A stretch of 64,000 bases of DNA from Lasioglossum baleicum (Eukaryota; Arthropoda; Insecta; Hymenoptera; Halictidae), in assembly GCF_051020765.1 (NCBI RefSeq), contig NC_134933.1, positions 15,163,461 to 15,227,460 on the forward strand. Reading direction: 5' to 3'. Shown here piece after piece: positions 45,210-58,151 of this stretch (its first letter is position 1; each line of letters starts with the position of its first letter). A program made the translations under genes and the position numbers. The notes beneath the pieces were generated by a model. That model was not told where the DNA came from and ran no database searches. It worked only from the letters and a program-made list of their open reading frames with translations.

Positions 45210-47914
45210 ATATGACGTTTTCCTAGCACGTAGAGGCCAAGTAAACGCATCTATCACTATTTCAATTTCAAAATCGTTATTTTCTGAGTAGTCCCATTGT
45301 TCTTGCCGGGTTGCGAGTGGTTACGGATACAAGAAATTGGTGACTTTGATATAATCATTGGCTGGAAATCGGCAGACGGTGAAACGAAATCTGTAATCGG
45401 ATAGAATCGAGCGTGTCGATATCGGTTCGGCAGCGTTCAATTAGTTTTCGGGCCAGTGGTGTTCGCTAGCGTCGGCAAATAAAAGGGCGAGAACGAAGGC
45501 CAAGGTAAGCAGCAATTAAACGGTTCAGCTCGGTTAGGTTCCGAAAGAGATTTCATTTAGTAGAGTAGGTCGAATCAGCCCCGGTAAAACACCCGATAAG
45601 AAGTTTCTTCCCTCGGAGGACGTTGTCGCGGTCTGGGGCTTTCATCGTGTCGCGAACGAGCGATACCGTGGCTCGCCGTCTCTCCTCGTGTCGCGCCGCG
45701 ACAATCCCCGGGCTATTCGCTTGACAAACGGTTCAACTTTTAACGAAGACACACCGTAATTTCGCCCGGACGCGACGCGACCCACCTTCCGCGTTCTGCG
45801 ATCGCGATCGGTTCGTTCGTCGTTACGGCCGGGCACGATAAGAATTTGTTCGTGCCTGCGGCATCGGATCGATCCGCAATTGGTTCGTCGGTCCACCGTG
45901 TTGGACTACCGACATCGAGGGGTTCACAATGTTATCGTTAAACCTCGGATGTCGACCCACGTACTACTACCAATACATGTGAGCACGCGCGTGTACCTAA
46001 TTGTTGGAAGTTAGTGGAATTTCTGGTTTAAATGTCACGGCGATTAAAAGTCGATCCCGGGTCGGCCGATACCTAATCGCGATAAATCTTGGACGATCCT
46101 GGGTAATCGAATCATTCGAACCAAAAGATATCGCGTCCACGTTCGCTTCACGAAAGTTAGCTTTGGTAAAAATTTGTGTTGATAAAGGACAGTATTGTTC
46201 ACAATTACCCTGTGCCGATATTCACACATTGACTATCGAATAAACAGTTTCCCTCTTAATTACACATTTGCAAGCCAAGAAAATCATTCAAGTTGTTAAA
46301 GAATTCAGTCGTCATTGTCTTATAAATTGATCGCAACCGTCGAATTGAGACCAGGCAACTTTGAAGTGTTTTGAATCGCGCGAAGATTCAGGGCGCTTTG
46401 GAACGATGCTGCAAAAACTGTGTTTATCGTTTCGATGCGATCGACCGAGAGGATCGTCGCGTTTAAATACGCAAAACGAGACGCGCGTATTTACGTTGCA
46501 CGATGTCTAGCAAATCTGGCCTTCCCGAATCTCTGCGTCTCGTTACTATCGCAGTTCCGCGCGAGAAACACGAAATAGTCGGAAGGTAGAAGCTTCGGTT
46601 CGTCGGGACGTGGCGTGGCGTCTTTTTCCAGTTTCGAGTTCTTAACAAATACGTGGAAGTCCACGGAATGTCTTCGCGCGTTTACCGACTTCCGGAATGC
46701 CTCGAGTTTCTGCAGTCGATAGTAGTTTGGTAGTTCCAGCTCGGTTCTCGCTTTTCACCAGGAGACCAGAGCCTTGTTTTAAACTGTTCTCGCTGTTTTC
46801 TTTTCCCTTTTCCTCTTTTTTTCCTTTTTCCTTCTCCGCTGTAACTGGCGTCCGTGTAACGCGAATGTCACAGACTGCGAGTTTCATTTACCTTGCGACA
46901 ACAACCTGCAGAAACTCCTGGAAAATCGTTGCGAATACCGCTAAACTCAGTTAACTCGGCGAACTCGGTAATAATTATTTGCAAACCTTTAGTAAACTAT
47001 TGGTGAAGGAAATTTGAAGGAATATTTTCGATCTTTTGTTATCGATGTATTTCTATCAACCCGCTAGATGCAAATAGAAAATTCTTGGAAATTAATGAGG
47101 CCCGTATTATTTATTATTTATTTATCAACGTTTGCGTTTACGTTTGGCATAATTACTATCCCATTCGGAGCCGTGGAAATGTAGCGACCGGCTATCGGGT
47201 ATGCGTATGTATGCAATACCGCTCCATTGTCCACGGCAGGACCATGTCAGGACCATGCCACAACCAAGACGCGACCACGAGACGAGACAGTCGTGGAAGG
47301 ACACGGGAAGAAAAAACTAGCTCACGCAATAGAAATTGCGCGGCCGCCTACTCCGAAACTTTCTTCGCGTTTTCGACGACGAACAGCACCGGGGTAGGAA
47401 AGTACCGTCGAAAGAAAATCCCGAAAAAATGGAACGGCGGAACGCCGATAAAAACAAAGTTTATATCCGCAAGCAAGTTAAATGGAAGGAAGCTTTCTAT
47501 TAAAAAATCGTTTCGGATTTAAGCGAATTTCGAAAGTTCTCCGAAGTTCGAGTAACGTTGGCTACTCACGGATCGGTTTACTTTTCTCGGGGCTGCTGGA
47601 CGTGCCCGCGGCGGCGGGACGAGGAGACGTTGCCTTAAAAATTCATTTTTCGGTGGAAGTTTGCGTCGCTCGTTGAAAAAGAGGTTCGATTAGCGCCGTT
47701 GGTCGAGTCGAGTGATTGGTTTGATTTGCCATCTTGTATGTATGTATGTATCCGACTCTCGGAAGTTCTTTTTCGACCCCCTCGCCATCCGCGGTTGTCT
47801 CGTTGCTTCCTTCGAGTCTATGAGGCAATGATCAATGCTAATTAGCTAGACAAAACTCGTAACATAATTCCGTAACAAATAGATTCTAGTTATATGAATA
47901 TCTAGAGTCTAGAC

Positions 47915-48136
47915 CAGAGGATCTTAACCTTTTTGAAGTCAGGGAACACTTTTGATTATATTGTTACGTACATACTCGGGAATCCCGAAAATTCTCGGAG
48001 ATCTCGGATATTTTATGGGAACCCCGAACATTTTCGGGAATCTCGCACACCCCTATTAAATACATTTAATATATTTCGCGGAGTTTTTCGCGGAACGCTT
48101 GCAAAAAACTCGCGGAACACCGGTTAAGAACCAGTG
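47915..48136. mobile_element. hAT-type MITE (CAG-GG-TCTTAACC ends)
   Basis: The 222-bp element begins CAGAGGATCTTAACC and ends GGTTAAGAACCAGTG. Flanking octamers GTCTAGAC (47907-47914) and CTGTAGAC (48137-48144) match at 6 of 8 positions. The subterminal AGGGAACAC and CGCGGAACACC echo each other. This terminus type is common among animal hAT elements. Confidence 0.75.
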
Positions 48137-50173
48137 CTGTAGACACTAAGAATATTAACATTTCTCTGGCGGTAAAACTCCCAGTCTTTTTTGTCGACAG
48201 AACTGTGTAAGCATTCTGAATTCATATTTTCCTAAATTTTATAGGGAGGTCCATAGAAGCTCTTATATCTAATTAATATCAATCGATATTTTTAAAACAC
48301 GTTTTGTACTTACTTTTCTGTATTCTAAAGTAAATTTTTATTGTGGTAACTAACGCCGAATGTACGTTTATTGGCTTAATTAATTCCGTTAATTATATAT
48401 GTACATACATTATGAAGGTTGTGTATGCAATATTCAACAAGCTCAAAGTAGGCAATAAACGCCAATATACGGAAAAATCGTTGTTGGTAATATTAGAGCA
48501 GACATTAAACTTTCCTTTCGTGTAAATTTAAAAATGCGGAAATCTGCGGAAATGAACAATATTTATATTTTTAATGACAGTGATCGCTATTTCCGGATCT
48601 GAATTTTTGGAAGTCTGGAGGAATTTTCGGAAAGACAATCTGAATGGATTGTATAAATATGTTTTGGAGAAACCGTGTTATCTGAAGCAGCAGAAAAATC
48701 ACACACTTTGTAATAGTAGTCATAAAGAAGGGTTTGTCCAGCTAGAGCACATCGAATCTTAGCACTGTGCGCCGGCGCGAAACTTAGCGGTGTATACCGA
48801 GAAGCAATCTAAAATGTGCGAGAAGAGAAGCGGGCCCCGTTGCCGGAGCCCCTGGGGAAATTCCAGTGCTTCGTAAAGCGACCGGTTAGGAAAGAGGAAT
48901 CCAAACAGCCGCGCCGCACCATTTCTGAAAAAGTTGCTCCCTTGGCTGTCGGGAGACCGGACCATCTTACTCGCTAATCACGCGGGGTGGGACGGCAAGG
49001 GAGGACGAGCGTCGCGACGAGATCGTCTTGTCCACAAGGAAATGCCGTATCGAAACGACATGAAATTTTCAATTCTGGACAAACAAATGCAGGAATATTC
49101 CTCGAATGAATAGACGAGTCGACGCGTTTCTCGTTGTACGTCACTGTAAATCTCGAATAATATTTTTGGCGAGCGCCGTTTCGTCGCGTTGGTTCCAGCG
49201 ATCGAAATCGCGAGACATTTGGTCGAGTAGAATCGGCGACGCGACCATTTTACGATATTGTATTATCGAATATCGCGATAAAAGAATTTCCAGTGTTCCT
49301 CCGGTGAGAAGTTCCATCGGCTTGCTTCGCACGATCCCGAAAGGTTTGGAGAAATGTCGAGAAAGTGAGAAGCAGCGCCAGCGCTCGTTCATATTTCCGT
49401 TAGCTGGTAAAAAGGATCTTTTCGGGATACGTTCGGGTTGCGGGGGTTGCGAGGGTGGTTTCGAGGGTTGCGGGGGATGCGGAGAATGTCGAGGGTAATC
49501 CCGTTTCCGATGGTAATCTTCGGTGTTGCGGCCACCCTAGTCGAATAAATTTATCGGAATCGTGCGGGAGGAATTCGACGAGCATCGAATTTAAAGCACG
49601 TTTTCATTGCGAGTGCATTAGTCAGACTCGAACGCTTCTCGGTTAATGGGCACTCGATAATTCAGTTAATTGGTTCATCGACCACCGGGAAGGGAGGTGG
49701 AACGCGCTTGGATTAGCCTACACGCTCCTAGGTACGTAGGTAGTTTACTTTTCGACTTAATTACCTACATTGGTCGCCGCGCCGTCGAAATCGAGCATGC
49801 CCGGACATCGAGCGAACCAGCGTCAACTAATCACTGAAAAATCCAGTTTTCTCGAACCGATACTCGGCAAACAAAACGATCTTAACGAACTCACCCTAAC
49901 ATCTTGGACGTATCCCGACCCTCTGTATTCTCGCAACAGAAGAAAACGCATTCGAGATTTTCTTTTGCTTTTTTCCTGGTGCGAACCAAGGGATTCTGTG
50001 CTCGGAAAGGATAGATACCGTTTTCGAGACACGCGATGGTGAATCGAATTTTTTACCGATTGCTCTCCTCGGACGAGGAAAATACGAGGTTCGAGACGGC
50101 AAACGGCTCGCGGATTCCTCGATTTACCCTTTCGCTGCCGAGGACGAGATATCTCGTGTATAAGTGAGATATC

Positions 50174-50557
50174 TTGCGTCAAAGTGACACAAGTAATCCA
50201 TTTTTAAGACATATCATCGTCGATGGAAAGTGCTTAATTCACGCCACTATTTTTCACAGTATGTCAATTTGGAACGAAAATGAAGAATCTTATCTTCAAC
50301 TAAAACAAGAAATTAGAGTTCAGTGGAGAAGTATAGCAAGAGAGATACTTGTAGTCGAGGTAGAAGATCTAACGATCTACGTTTCACTCGACGTTGTTTC
50401 CCAAGTGAAATACGACCAACAGAAAAAGTCTCATCTAACTAGACGATGTATAGTTTGCAAAAACAATGGCCGGCGGAAGGAAACCAGATACTTTTGTAAA
50501 AATTGTTCCGCCTCATTATGCATTTCATCGTGCTTTCAAATATTCCATGCAAAATAA
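50174..50557 (+). pseudogene. piggyBac transposase C-terminal fragment with cysteine-rich domain
   Basis: The frame has 127 codons. Its last 40 residues (RRCIVCKNNGRRKETRYFC and then KNCSASLCISSCFQIFH) form the C-terminal cysteine-rich domain of piggyBac-like transposases, with C-x2-C, C-x2-C, C-x3-C and a final His kept. The segment before it (KKSHLTRRC) fits the usual linker. The DDD catalytic region is absent. It is not known whether the first Met is a real start, so it is read as a relic. The stop TAA directly after FHAK matches where such proteins normally end. Confidence 0.75.
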
Positions 50558-50680
50558 ACAATGAAAACTCTAATTGTGTAAAATATGGAGTATAATATTC
50601 ATCATCCTTAAGCACCTCCCGCCAACGACGACGTGTCTTAAAAATTGATTACTTGTGTCAAGTTTTCAAATGAAACACAT

Positions 50681-50915
50681 GAGATATCTCGTCTATAGCA
50701 TTGTACGATATCATGGTGACGAGATATCTCGTCTATGGCATCGTTTCTTCGACATCGTGGTACCGAGATATCTCGTCCATAGCATCGTACGTACGACATC
50801 AGGGTGACGAGATATCTCGTCCACAGGATCATACGTGCGCTATCATGGTGACGAGATATCTCGTCTATGGCATCGTTTCTTCGACATCGTGGAACCGAGA
50901 TATCTCGTCCATTGC
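50681..50915. repeat. 44-bp tandem array centred on palindrome GAGATATCTC
   Basis: GAGATATCTC occurs at 50681, 50721, 50765, 50809, 50853 and 50897, spacings of 40, 44, 44, 44 and 44. Units carry GTCTATGGCATCGTTTCTTC or related text between palindromes. Units 2 and 5 are nearly identical, suggesting block duplication of three units. The same palindrome occurs once near the left end of the element (50156). Confidence 0.88.
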
Positions 50916-53872
50916 ATCGGAAGAATTAAAGAAGACGTGGGGAATTGTGGTCGCAGAACGAAGAATCGGAATCGAAGCTGCCACGAGATTCGATTTCAGG
51001 TCACGAATGGCGCGCTAGTCCGAATCACGCATCGGGAGAGTACGTCTATAGTCTGTAGGTCGGCCTTGAAGCACCGAGGGTGAAAGGAGCAATCAATCTG
51101 ACCCCGGTGTTCTCTCTCCTTGGATCTCGTTCCCTTTGACTTGATGCGGATATCTAGCTGTATCTATATCTACCGGAACACTTTTCACGCTCTTCGAACT
51201 CCGTGGAATCCTTCCGCGAGCCTTGCCGAATCTTTTACATCGTTCGTCTCTGCTTCCAGTGCGCCGTTTCTCTCTTCTCTTTCCTTTATATAGGGGAAAC
51301 CCTATCCACTTTCTTTTTCCGTCGTTCCGTTCGGGTTGCTCGACACGTCGCGGGAACAAATTTCTATTGTACAAATCGAGCTTCGCGTTGCGTCCCGTCG
51401 TGTCTCAGACATAAATAACGAACGGAGAAACATTCGCGGGGTTCGCGCTCCCTACGCCACGTTGCTTCCGTTCCTTCCTGGCCTCTGATTCAGCAAATTC
51501 AATTTTGATAACCAGCCGACACACACTGGGCCAGATTGAAGAAGCACGCGACACGTTCGAATAACTCTTAAACCACTAAAGATATTGCAATGTAATTTGA
51601 ACTGAATATTTAAAAAAATAATTCCTTCTCGATGATTTTTGTAACTTAATATATTTCACATTTGTTTAACCGTTTTTATTAATTTCTTTAACTGAATTGT
51701 TCACGATGTGAATGTTGATTCTTTCCAAAATGTCGCGTGCTTCTCAATCGGGCCCAGCGTGCGACGGTACTCGCAGGAATCTGTGCGCGATCGTTTCAGT
51801 TTCTTCGCGACGTCGATTCGATATTTCGATTTCCGCGAAAAAGAAGCAGATAAGACATCGGGGTGATGCGTGAAACACTTGAGAAGAAAACGAGAATAAT
51901 ATTAATCGCGTTACGAATTTGTCGCGCGAAATGGTTCGATCTTTTGGGCGCGTCTTACCATTATACTTTTTGAACGCTCGGTCGAGCATCGTCTCTTTCC
52001 CAGCAATCCCCGACCCTCGAAAAGCGACGCAGATTCCGATTTCCAATTGGAATCTTTTGTCTTCTTCTCTCTTGTGCTAAACCTTCATCGATCCCGAGAT
52101 GCTGCAGAAGATTTTTAAATCATCTTGCGAATAGTAGGTACTTACAATATTGAAAAATAGTAGTCAAATCATTGATGAAAATTATAAATAGATAATACAC
52201 CTGATAGAACATGTATCGGAGATGATAGGCAAATTTTAATCTATTATTATCAGCAAATTATTATCTATTAATCTCTGGGAAATCGCGAGTCGTTTCGAGA
52301 ATCGTCGGATTATAACGCAAAGTCCGCTCCTGGATCGATTTGAGGCACGGATGTGTCGACCGCGCTTTCGATACATCCATTTCGGGTAAACGTAAACGGT
52401 AGGTTTCGTTGTAAACGGTTTGCTCCACAGCGTTATAAATCCGGAACGAGGTTGCGAACCGTGTTCCGATGAATTTCGAATGTTGAAATTAATTGGGTCA
52501 AGCAATAAACCGCAGGGCCGCGCGAAATATAATATCAGTAGCTGGTAGCCGGTACCTCGCGAACCGGGCATACCTTGCTCTCGGTGCCATCCGGATTCCG
52601 ATTCCCGTCGAAAAAATGAATTAATAGCTGGGTCGACCGAACTCCCATTGGCAACCGAACAGAATGGAACCAATCAAACGGGACCGGTTCGATCGATTTC
52701 GATAGGCTCGTTTCGTTTAATACCTGCTCGCGACTCGGACGTTCGACGCGTCCCATAGCGGTCCCAATCGAAGAATTAATTAGCTGTTCGTTTCCTAAAA
52801 AATCAACTTTCCCATGTCGACTTTTTTCACATGTATATCACTTTATAAATGGTCAGAACTTTTGAAAACCACGAGATCAATTGAATTTTTGATAAATAGT
52901 ACGAAAAAGCGTTTAAACATGAACATTTCAGAAGCACCGTTTTTCACCGTGAAAACGCCTCGACTTCTTATTGATACCCTGAAGAATCTATTTAATAATA
53001 TTGGTCTATTTCGTGCTAAAGGATGCTGTTGTTTATAAGAATTATTGCCTATAATTTATTGAAAATATTTATGTTCAATTGACGAAGGAGAATCGTTAAC
53101 GTTTTTATATAATTGACAATATCTTTCAAGTTCCAAGGGATCCCATTTTCTTACGAAGTGGAATGTCTTCAACATACTTTTGCGTCTACATATAATCATA
53201 CAAATTCCATGCCCATATTCGTCCATGTAAAAAAGTTGTTATTATACCTCGAATTTTTAATTGTCACTCTATATTTTCACTTACTAATGTTATAGCTGAC
53301 GTCACGACGAATCCACTGACCTACGTAACTATAGCTTTAAGTCTTTAAATCATTGCGAACAGTTAATTTCTTGATTGGGACCACTGTGCGTCACGTCGCG
53401 TCGCTCCGCGAAGCAGACTGTATCCAGTGTTTACCCCGACACGAGCACTTCGTTATGAATCGGGTAGGAAGGGTTGGATCAGTCCGGTGGTGGAGAAAGT
53501 GTGAGTGGGTGAATGAGAACATTGGTTTACTCGGGGAAGCCAGGTTTCCGCAACTTCCAAGAATAGCTTTAATCTTAATTCCCTTAAAAATCGCCGTATC
53601 ACAAACTGAACGGTTATCGTTTCGGAAGAACGATTCGCAACTCTAGTTTCGGAAGAACTAACACGAGAATACGTGAGAATCCCCACCATACTCTCATACT
53701 TGGGAGCTCGTTAGAAATCGTTCAAATTGAACGCGAACGGTAACGACAATAGCCCGAGACGAGGCGGTAGAACATTGCTTTGAACGTATTTCCAACCGCT
53801 TAAAACACCCAGCAATGTCATTGGTTCCGGAAACCGATACAGCGAAAAGACATCGACGGCGTGACTTATCAC

Positions 53873-54075
53873 TAGACTTCGGATCTTTATGCATTTATAG
53901 GAAAATTGAGTAGATGAAATTCGAAGTTGTTGGAAAATTTTAAAAATTGATGTAGTCAACATATGACTTCTCCTCTATTGAGAAATCATTAAGGGAAGAT
54001 ATAACATTCAATTTATTTTCTATTTCTTGCAATCGATGCGGACAATTTTTATTTTGCATAAAGATCCGCAGTCTA
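53873..54075. mobile_element. hAT-like MITE with perfect 8-bp target duplication
   Basis: The 203-bp element begins TAGACTTCGGATCTTTATGCA and ends TGCATAAAGATCCGCAGTCTA. It is flanked by the perfect octamer CTTATCAC at 53865-53872 and 54076-54083. The interior is AT-rich and non-coding. Related copies lie near 40930-41095 and 42725-42844, and a terminus lies near 13355. Confidence 0.9.
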
Positions 54076-54812
54076 CTTATCACTTTTTGAGCAGCGAAGG
54101 AAGCCGCGCGAAATCGACGAACGAAGCGAAATAACTGCGACAAGTTTTCCGCGACGAGAAAACGGTTCCGAGGGTCCGCAAAATAGTACGGTGCAGCGGC
54201 GAGGGTTAATCCGAGTTCAGAGAAGAATGCCGGGGTAGTACGATGGACGGACAATGCCGGGGAAGCCGAGCCCGGTAGACGCTTTACATAAATGTTCGGT
54301 TAACGTGCTATGCCGCGCCTCGCCTTGCCTCGCCTCGCCTCGCCGAGGTTTATGTACATATGTACCCCCGGTAGAATGCGCCGCGGCAGTTTCAATTTAT
54401 CCCTCTGTCTGTTCGTCGTCTTCCCTACCATCCGACTCTATTTGCTCTCGCGATGGACCTCCGTACACATCGTGAAGTATGAAACGCGCGAGTAGAACCC
54501 CTCCGGGTTCGCTACAATTTCCATGAACGGGTAAGGACTTAATTATTCCGGAACGATCCGTCTCGTCGAAACGTGGCGCGAGAGCTATTTTACTGGTCCG
54601 GCCATACCGTGGCCGTAGTCATGGTCGTTTCGTTACAGCAGCGTTCCCACAGTTTGCGGAAGAATGCGCCCCACGATGATGGATCCGCGAACGCGAAACA
54701 CGTTTCGCTGTATATGCAGTTGTTTCGCCGAACGCGCGAATTACACCTGGACCAGTTCTGTCGCTTCGCCTGTTTCGCCGCTGGTGGTTGTACGCGATGA
54801 AGCTTCCGCCTC

Positions 54813-54832
54813 CCCCCCCCCCCCCCCCCCCG
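54813..54832. repeat. Poly-C homopolymer
   Basis: An uninterrupted run of about 20 C after CTTCCGCCT. Its length is likely variable between individuals, or an assembly uncertainty. Long frames crossing it read Pro or Gly runs and are artefacts. Confidence 0.9.
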
Positions 54833-55404
54833 TAGCCAGAGAGCTCTGAACGTAGAACGTTGAACATTGAAGAGGACCGCGTGAGAAGATACAGTGGATC
54901 TGAATTCGATGCGAACGGGATTCGTAAACGCAAGGTGAACGGAATAAAAGGGTGCTTGCACCGGAAGCACCGTAACGAGTGCCAAGCGGGTGAAAACAAC
55001 TCTGAAAGTACAGAGTGGGAAACATATTTGCTTTAATATCTCGGAAGCCAGCGCAACGTAGCGAATGGCAAGATTTTCTCTGGGTATTTGCGCGAAGTAA
55101 CGGCCGCAGTCGGTTACGAGAGTTTCCGTTCGACCGTGGATCCGATAATGTCGGTCCAGCTCTTTAGAAATTATACGCGGCTAACATGATTTAACCGCGA
55201 TCAGAGCAGACAGATACGTCCTGGTAATTTAAAAGCAGCAAAGCCGGCGGAACGCGGCCGTGCATGCTGGCTCGGAAGCGGAAAATTAAACGCGAGTATG
55301 ATTTTAGGCGGGCAATTTATATGTAAATGGCACCGCGATCATTCCGGTTACGTCCTCTGTTCTCTCTAATCTTTCGCTCCGCCTCTCCCTCCCTCTTTTC
55401 GCAC

Positions 55405-55425
55405 TCTCTCTCTCTCTCTCTCTCC
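55405..55425. repeat. CT dinucleotide microsatellite
   Basis: About ten CT units follow TTCGCA. Similar short CT runs occur at 58029-58043 and 59290-59303. Confidence 0.85.
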
Positions 55426-55754
55426 GAGGGAGGGAAAGAGGAGTCTCTCCCTTTTGCGAGAGGAAGCCTTTCCCTTTTGTCTCTTCGTCTGCGTCGAATG
55501 TTTAATAATGCTCGTTGTTTCGGTGTCGCAGTGATCTAGGTACCATGGAAACTGATCCTTCTCGACCGCGATCCTCCTTCTGAGCTGTGTAAATGTGTTG
55601 CCGGCTTCAGCGCAAGCCAGGAATATTTCGGCGGACGTCGCAGGGCCCGCTCGTGAACCGTGAAATACCGTCGACAAATCTTGCCGGCTCAGCAGAGAGA
55701 AAATGGCCCTGAATGGCTCCGCGCCATTGGGTTCAACGAGCAATGCGTCCCATC

Positions 55755-56005
55755 CGCGCAGAGTCGCCAGATGAGGGGAAAAAGTTGCCCTCTCTCTGCC
55801 AGTACCGGACACACGCACGACAGAGGCTAAACGCGTCACGTGACCGGCCCGTGGCGGAAGGGGAAGATAGGGTGGGGAGACAAATCTTAATCTGGCGACT
55901 CTGATACAATAAGTGTTTTCTGTCTCTGAGAAATAGCGCCGTAGAAGAGGAAGGTAGAGTGGGGACATACGTCTTGATATGGCGACTCTGCGTCCGCGGA
56001 GACGT
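55755..56005. mobile_element. CAGAGTCGCCAGATTA-family MITE, inverted partial copies
   Basis: Reverse-oriented blocks CTTAATCTGGCGACTCTG (about 55890-55907) and CTTGATATGGCGACTCTG (about 55973-55990) each follow a GGGGAAG/GAGGAAG-GTAGA-TGGGGA segment. The block GTCACGTGACCGG near 55837 matches CGGTCACGTGA at 59576. These are two tandem, inverted relatives of the copy at 59481. Confidence 0.5.
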
Positions 56006-56281
56006 AAACTGTTACGAGTTGCTTCTGCTCGTCCCCCGGATCCCGAATTCCCGATGGTTGCAGGAAAAACAAGTCTAACAAATATGAATGTTACACCTCT
56101 CTTCTTAAATGAAATAAAATTTGATTCGTTTGTAATCAACGTTAAAGCGTTGAAATAAATGTAGCTATACAAAAAATATAGATTTTATTTTCTCTTCTGC
56201 AACATTTTTGGGGACGAAGACGTTTTAATCACTGTAATTGGTTAATCAATTAGTATCGCGTTATAATGCTAATACAATAAT

Positions 56282-56330
56282 ACTAATAATAATAATAATA
56301 ATAATGATAATCATAATAATATTGGATGAT
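56282..56330. repeat. TAA trinucleotide microsatellite
   Basis: About eight ATA/TAA units, then interrupted ATGATAATCATAATAATATT. Local sequence is strongly AT-rich. Confidence 0.8.
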
Positions 56331-57324
56331 AGGTTATCGCGAGTAATTCCTTTCCCAAAGTCTTCGGTTGAAAGGGCGAAACATATTTAGCGACGGTCGA
56401 TACCGAATCAAAATCGAGCGGTAACGTTAATCCGTCGACGTTGTGCGCCTCGGGAAACAGGAAACGTTGCGGCGGCGGCACGACGCGAACTATCGCAACA
56501 TTTATCCGACGCGATTTGCAAAGTAAACACTGGCCTAACGATCCGCACGTCTCTCTCCGCCACGCATTTGTTAATGATCGCGATTAGAGGTGGATTACGA
56601 ATCGATCGGGCGGCCTCGCGAGCCATAATTACGATCTCGTTGAAAAGAACTGCCTCGGGAGTATTTCACGGTTTAACTCGACCATCGTGGTTACGGCAGG
56701 CACGTATCAGCCGCTTTTCGTCGAATTGACATCTGTTGCGTCTTCGAACGACGCGATGCCCGTACGTGCCGTTCATGCGCGTTTAATCATTTTCCTGACA
56801 AAAAAGCTTTCCGAACGTTGCTCGTTTTATGTACGTATTTTGTTTTGTTGTGTTTACGGTTGCGCTAGAGACCCCCTCTACGCTCAGTCCTTTACAGACG
56901 GAGCCATTTCGACGCTAGAAACCGGCTGGTATCGTTCCACAATTACTTTCGCCGCGTGCAGTTCTTTTTATTTCGTGTACGTTTTTGACAAGCGTTGCCG
57001 GCGAATATATTTTTCTTTTTATCGGTTAGTTTCACAGTCGAACGATTGCTCTTTTTTATCGGAGTTCCGTTTAGGATGCAACGGTCGAAACAACCGTTTT
57101 TGGAATTTTATTGTACGCCCGATGCGCGCCACAATCGAAACTATTCAAAAGCGAATATGAAAAATGATCGAATTAGATCGATAAGCTCGACTATCGTCGT
57201 CAGTGGTTTAAGAAGATAGAGCGTTTACTTCTACTGGAAAATGCGATGTACAATTCGATCGTGGCTTTATAATATTTATGTCTTATGTCATTCGTTAGCG
57301 ACGCTAACGACTCTGCCTACACGC

Positions 57325-57475
57325 ACAGTCGTCAGATTAAAACTTGTCTCCCACCCTTCCCCTTCTACGATGCCATTTTCCACGCTTCCGCCATAATACA
57401 ATATCACGTGACTAATCCACTAGCAGTAAGGTCCAGTTCTGAGATATGTTTAAAGTTTAAAGTCAAGTCTCATCG
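57325..57475. mobile_element. CAGTCGTCAGATTA-family MITE fragment
   Basis: CAGTCGTCAGATTAAAACTTG, CCCTTCCCCTTCTACGATGCCA and ATCACGTGACTAATCC are collinear with 59495-59625. The ends are decayed. Confidence 0.5.
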
Positions 57476-57790
57476 GGAAGTGATTTAAAATTCGATTACA
57501 AGATTTGACGCATACAACGACAACTCGGCAAGCTAATATAAACGTGGTAACAAGTAAAGAGCAATAAGAGTCCCGCGGCGACTAAGTACCGATCTGGCCG
57601 ACGCGACGACCTGAAAACGCATACAGTGGTAAGGTTGTTTGTCGATGGTCAGTGGTGGGTTATACATACAACGAGAAGCTCGCTCGCGGATGCCGTGGGT
57701 CGCTGCGACCGCGACCGGGGATTAAAACGCGATTCAAACGGAAATATGGGTCGCGGTTTCTACTACAGCTCCCTTCGGCGTGCGACATAG

Positions 57791-57835
57791 GGCATACGGC
57801 ATACGACATACGGCATACGGCATGCAGCATACGGC
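57791..57835. repeat. CATACGG tandem repeat
   Basis: Six to seven 7-base units of GGCATAC/GACATAC in a row. Confidence 0.75.
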
Positions 57836-58048
57836 GTCCACCAAGCTACAGGGAGCCCGGATTTAAAACGCGTCGTCGGGTGGCAGCTCTACGTGAACCA
57901 ATGCCGCGCAAATTATATCGGACGCATTTAATTCTATTTCGCCGGGTTTCCTGCTGAACGTGTTTACCAACGGTTGATTTACAAGGCTGATGAAACAGCC
58001 AGCATTTTCCCGGGCACAACACGACGAGTCTCTCTCTCTCTCGCTCGC

Positions 58049-58061
58049 TATATATATATAA
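58049..58061. repeat. TA microsatellite
   Basis: A short TATATATATATA run directly after CTCTCTCTCGCTCGC. Confidence 0.7.
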
Positions 58062-58123
58062 TTTACTTGGCTTTCGACGGGACCTCGGTTTTTTGCACGA
58101 ATTTTGCTGCGCCAATAACTTCC

Positions 58124-58151
58124 ACGACGTACAACACGACGCTATAGTGTC
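58124..58151. repeat. Short perfect hairpin AACACGACG-CGTCGTGTT
   Basis: AACACGACG, CTATAGTGT and CGTCGTGTT form a 9-bp stem with a 9-base loop. Too short for a microRNA precursor. Function unknown. Confidence 0.45.

Larger units (their letters stand above)
50127..50925. mobile_element. Degenerate piggyBac-type element with expanded palindromic array
   Basis: The left end CCCTTTCGCTGCCGAGGACG runs into AGATATCTCG. The reverse complement of the right end, TTCTTCCGATGCAATGGACG, also runs into AGATATCTCG. TTTA precedes the left end (50123-50126) and TTAA follows the right (50926-50929), consistent with a decayed TTAA duplication. It contains a fragment of piggyBac transposase and a 44-bp tandem array. 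The combination of TTAA, CCCTT ends and cysteine-rich domain supports piggyBac. Confidence 0.72.

Noticed and set aside
50681..50915. Regular 44-bp array as a CRISPR array
   Set aside because: Units are nearly identical throughout with no variable spacers, and the context is a eukaryotic piggyBac relic.
54590..54999. Gly-rich or Pro-rich frames around 54.8 kb
   Set aside because: They are translations of the poly-C run.
55366..56172. 268-codon minus-strand open frame
   Set aside because: It runs over the CT microsatellite and two inverted MITE pieces; no domain is recognisable.
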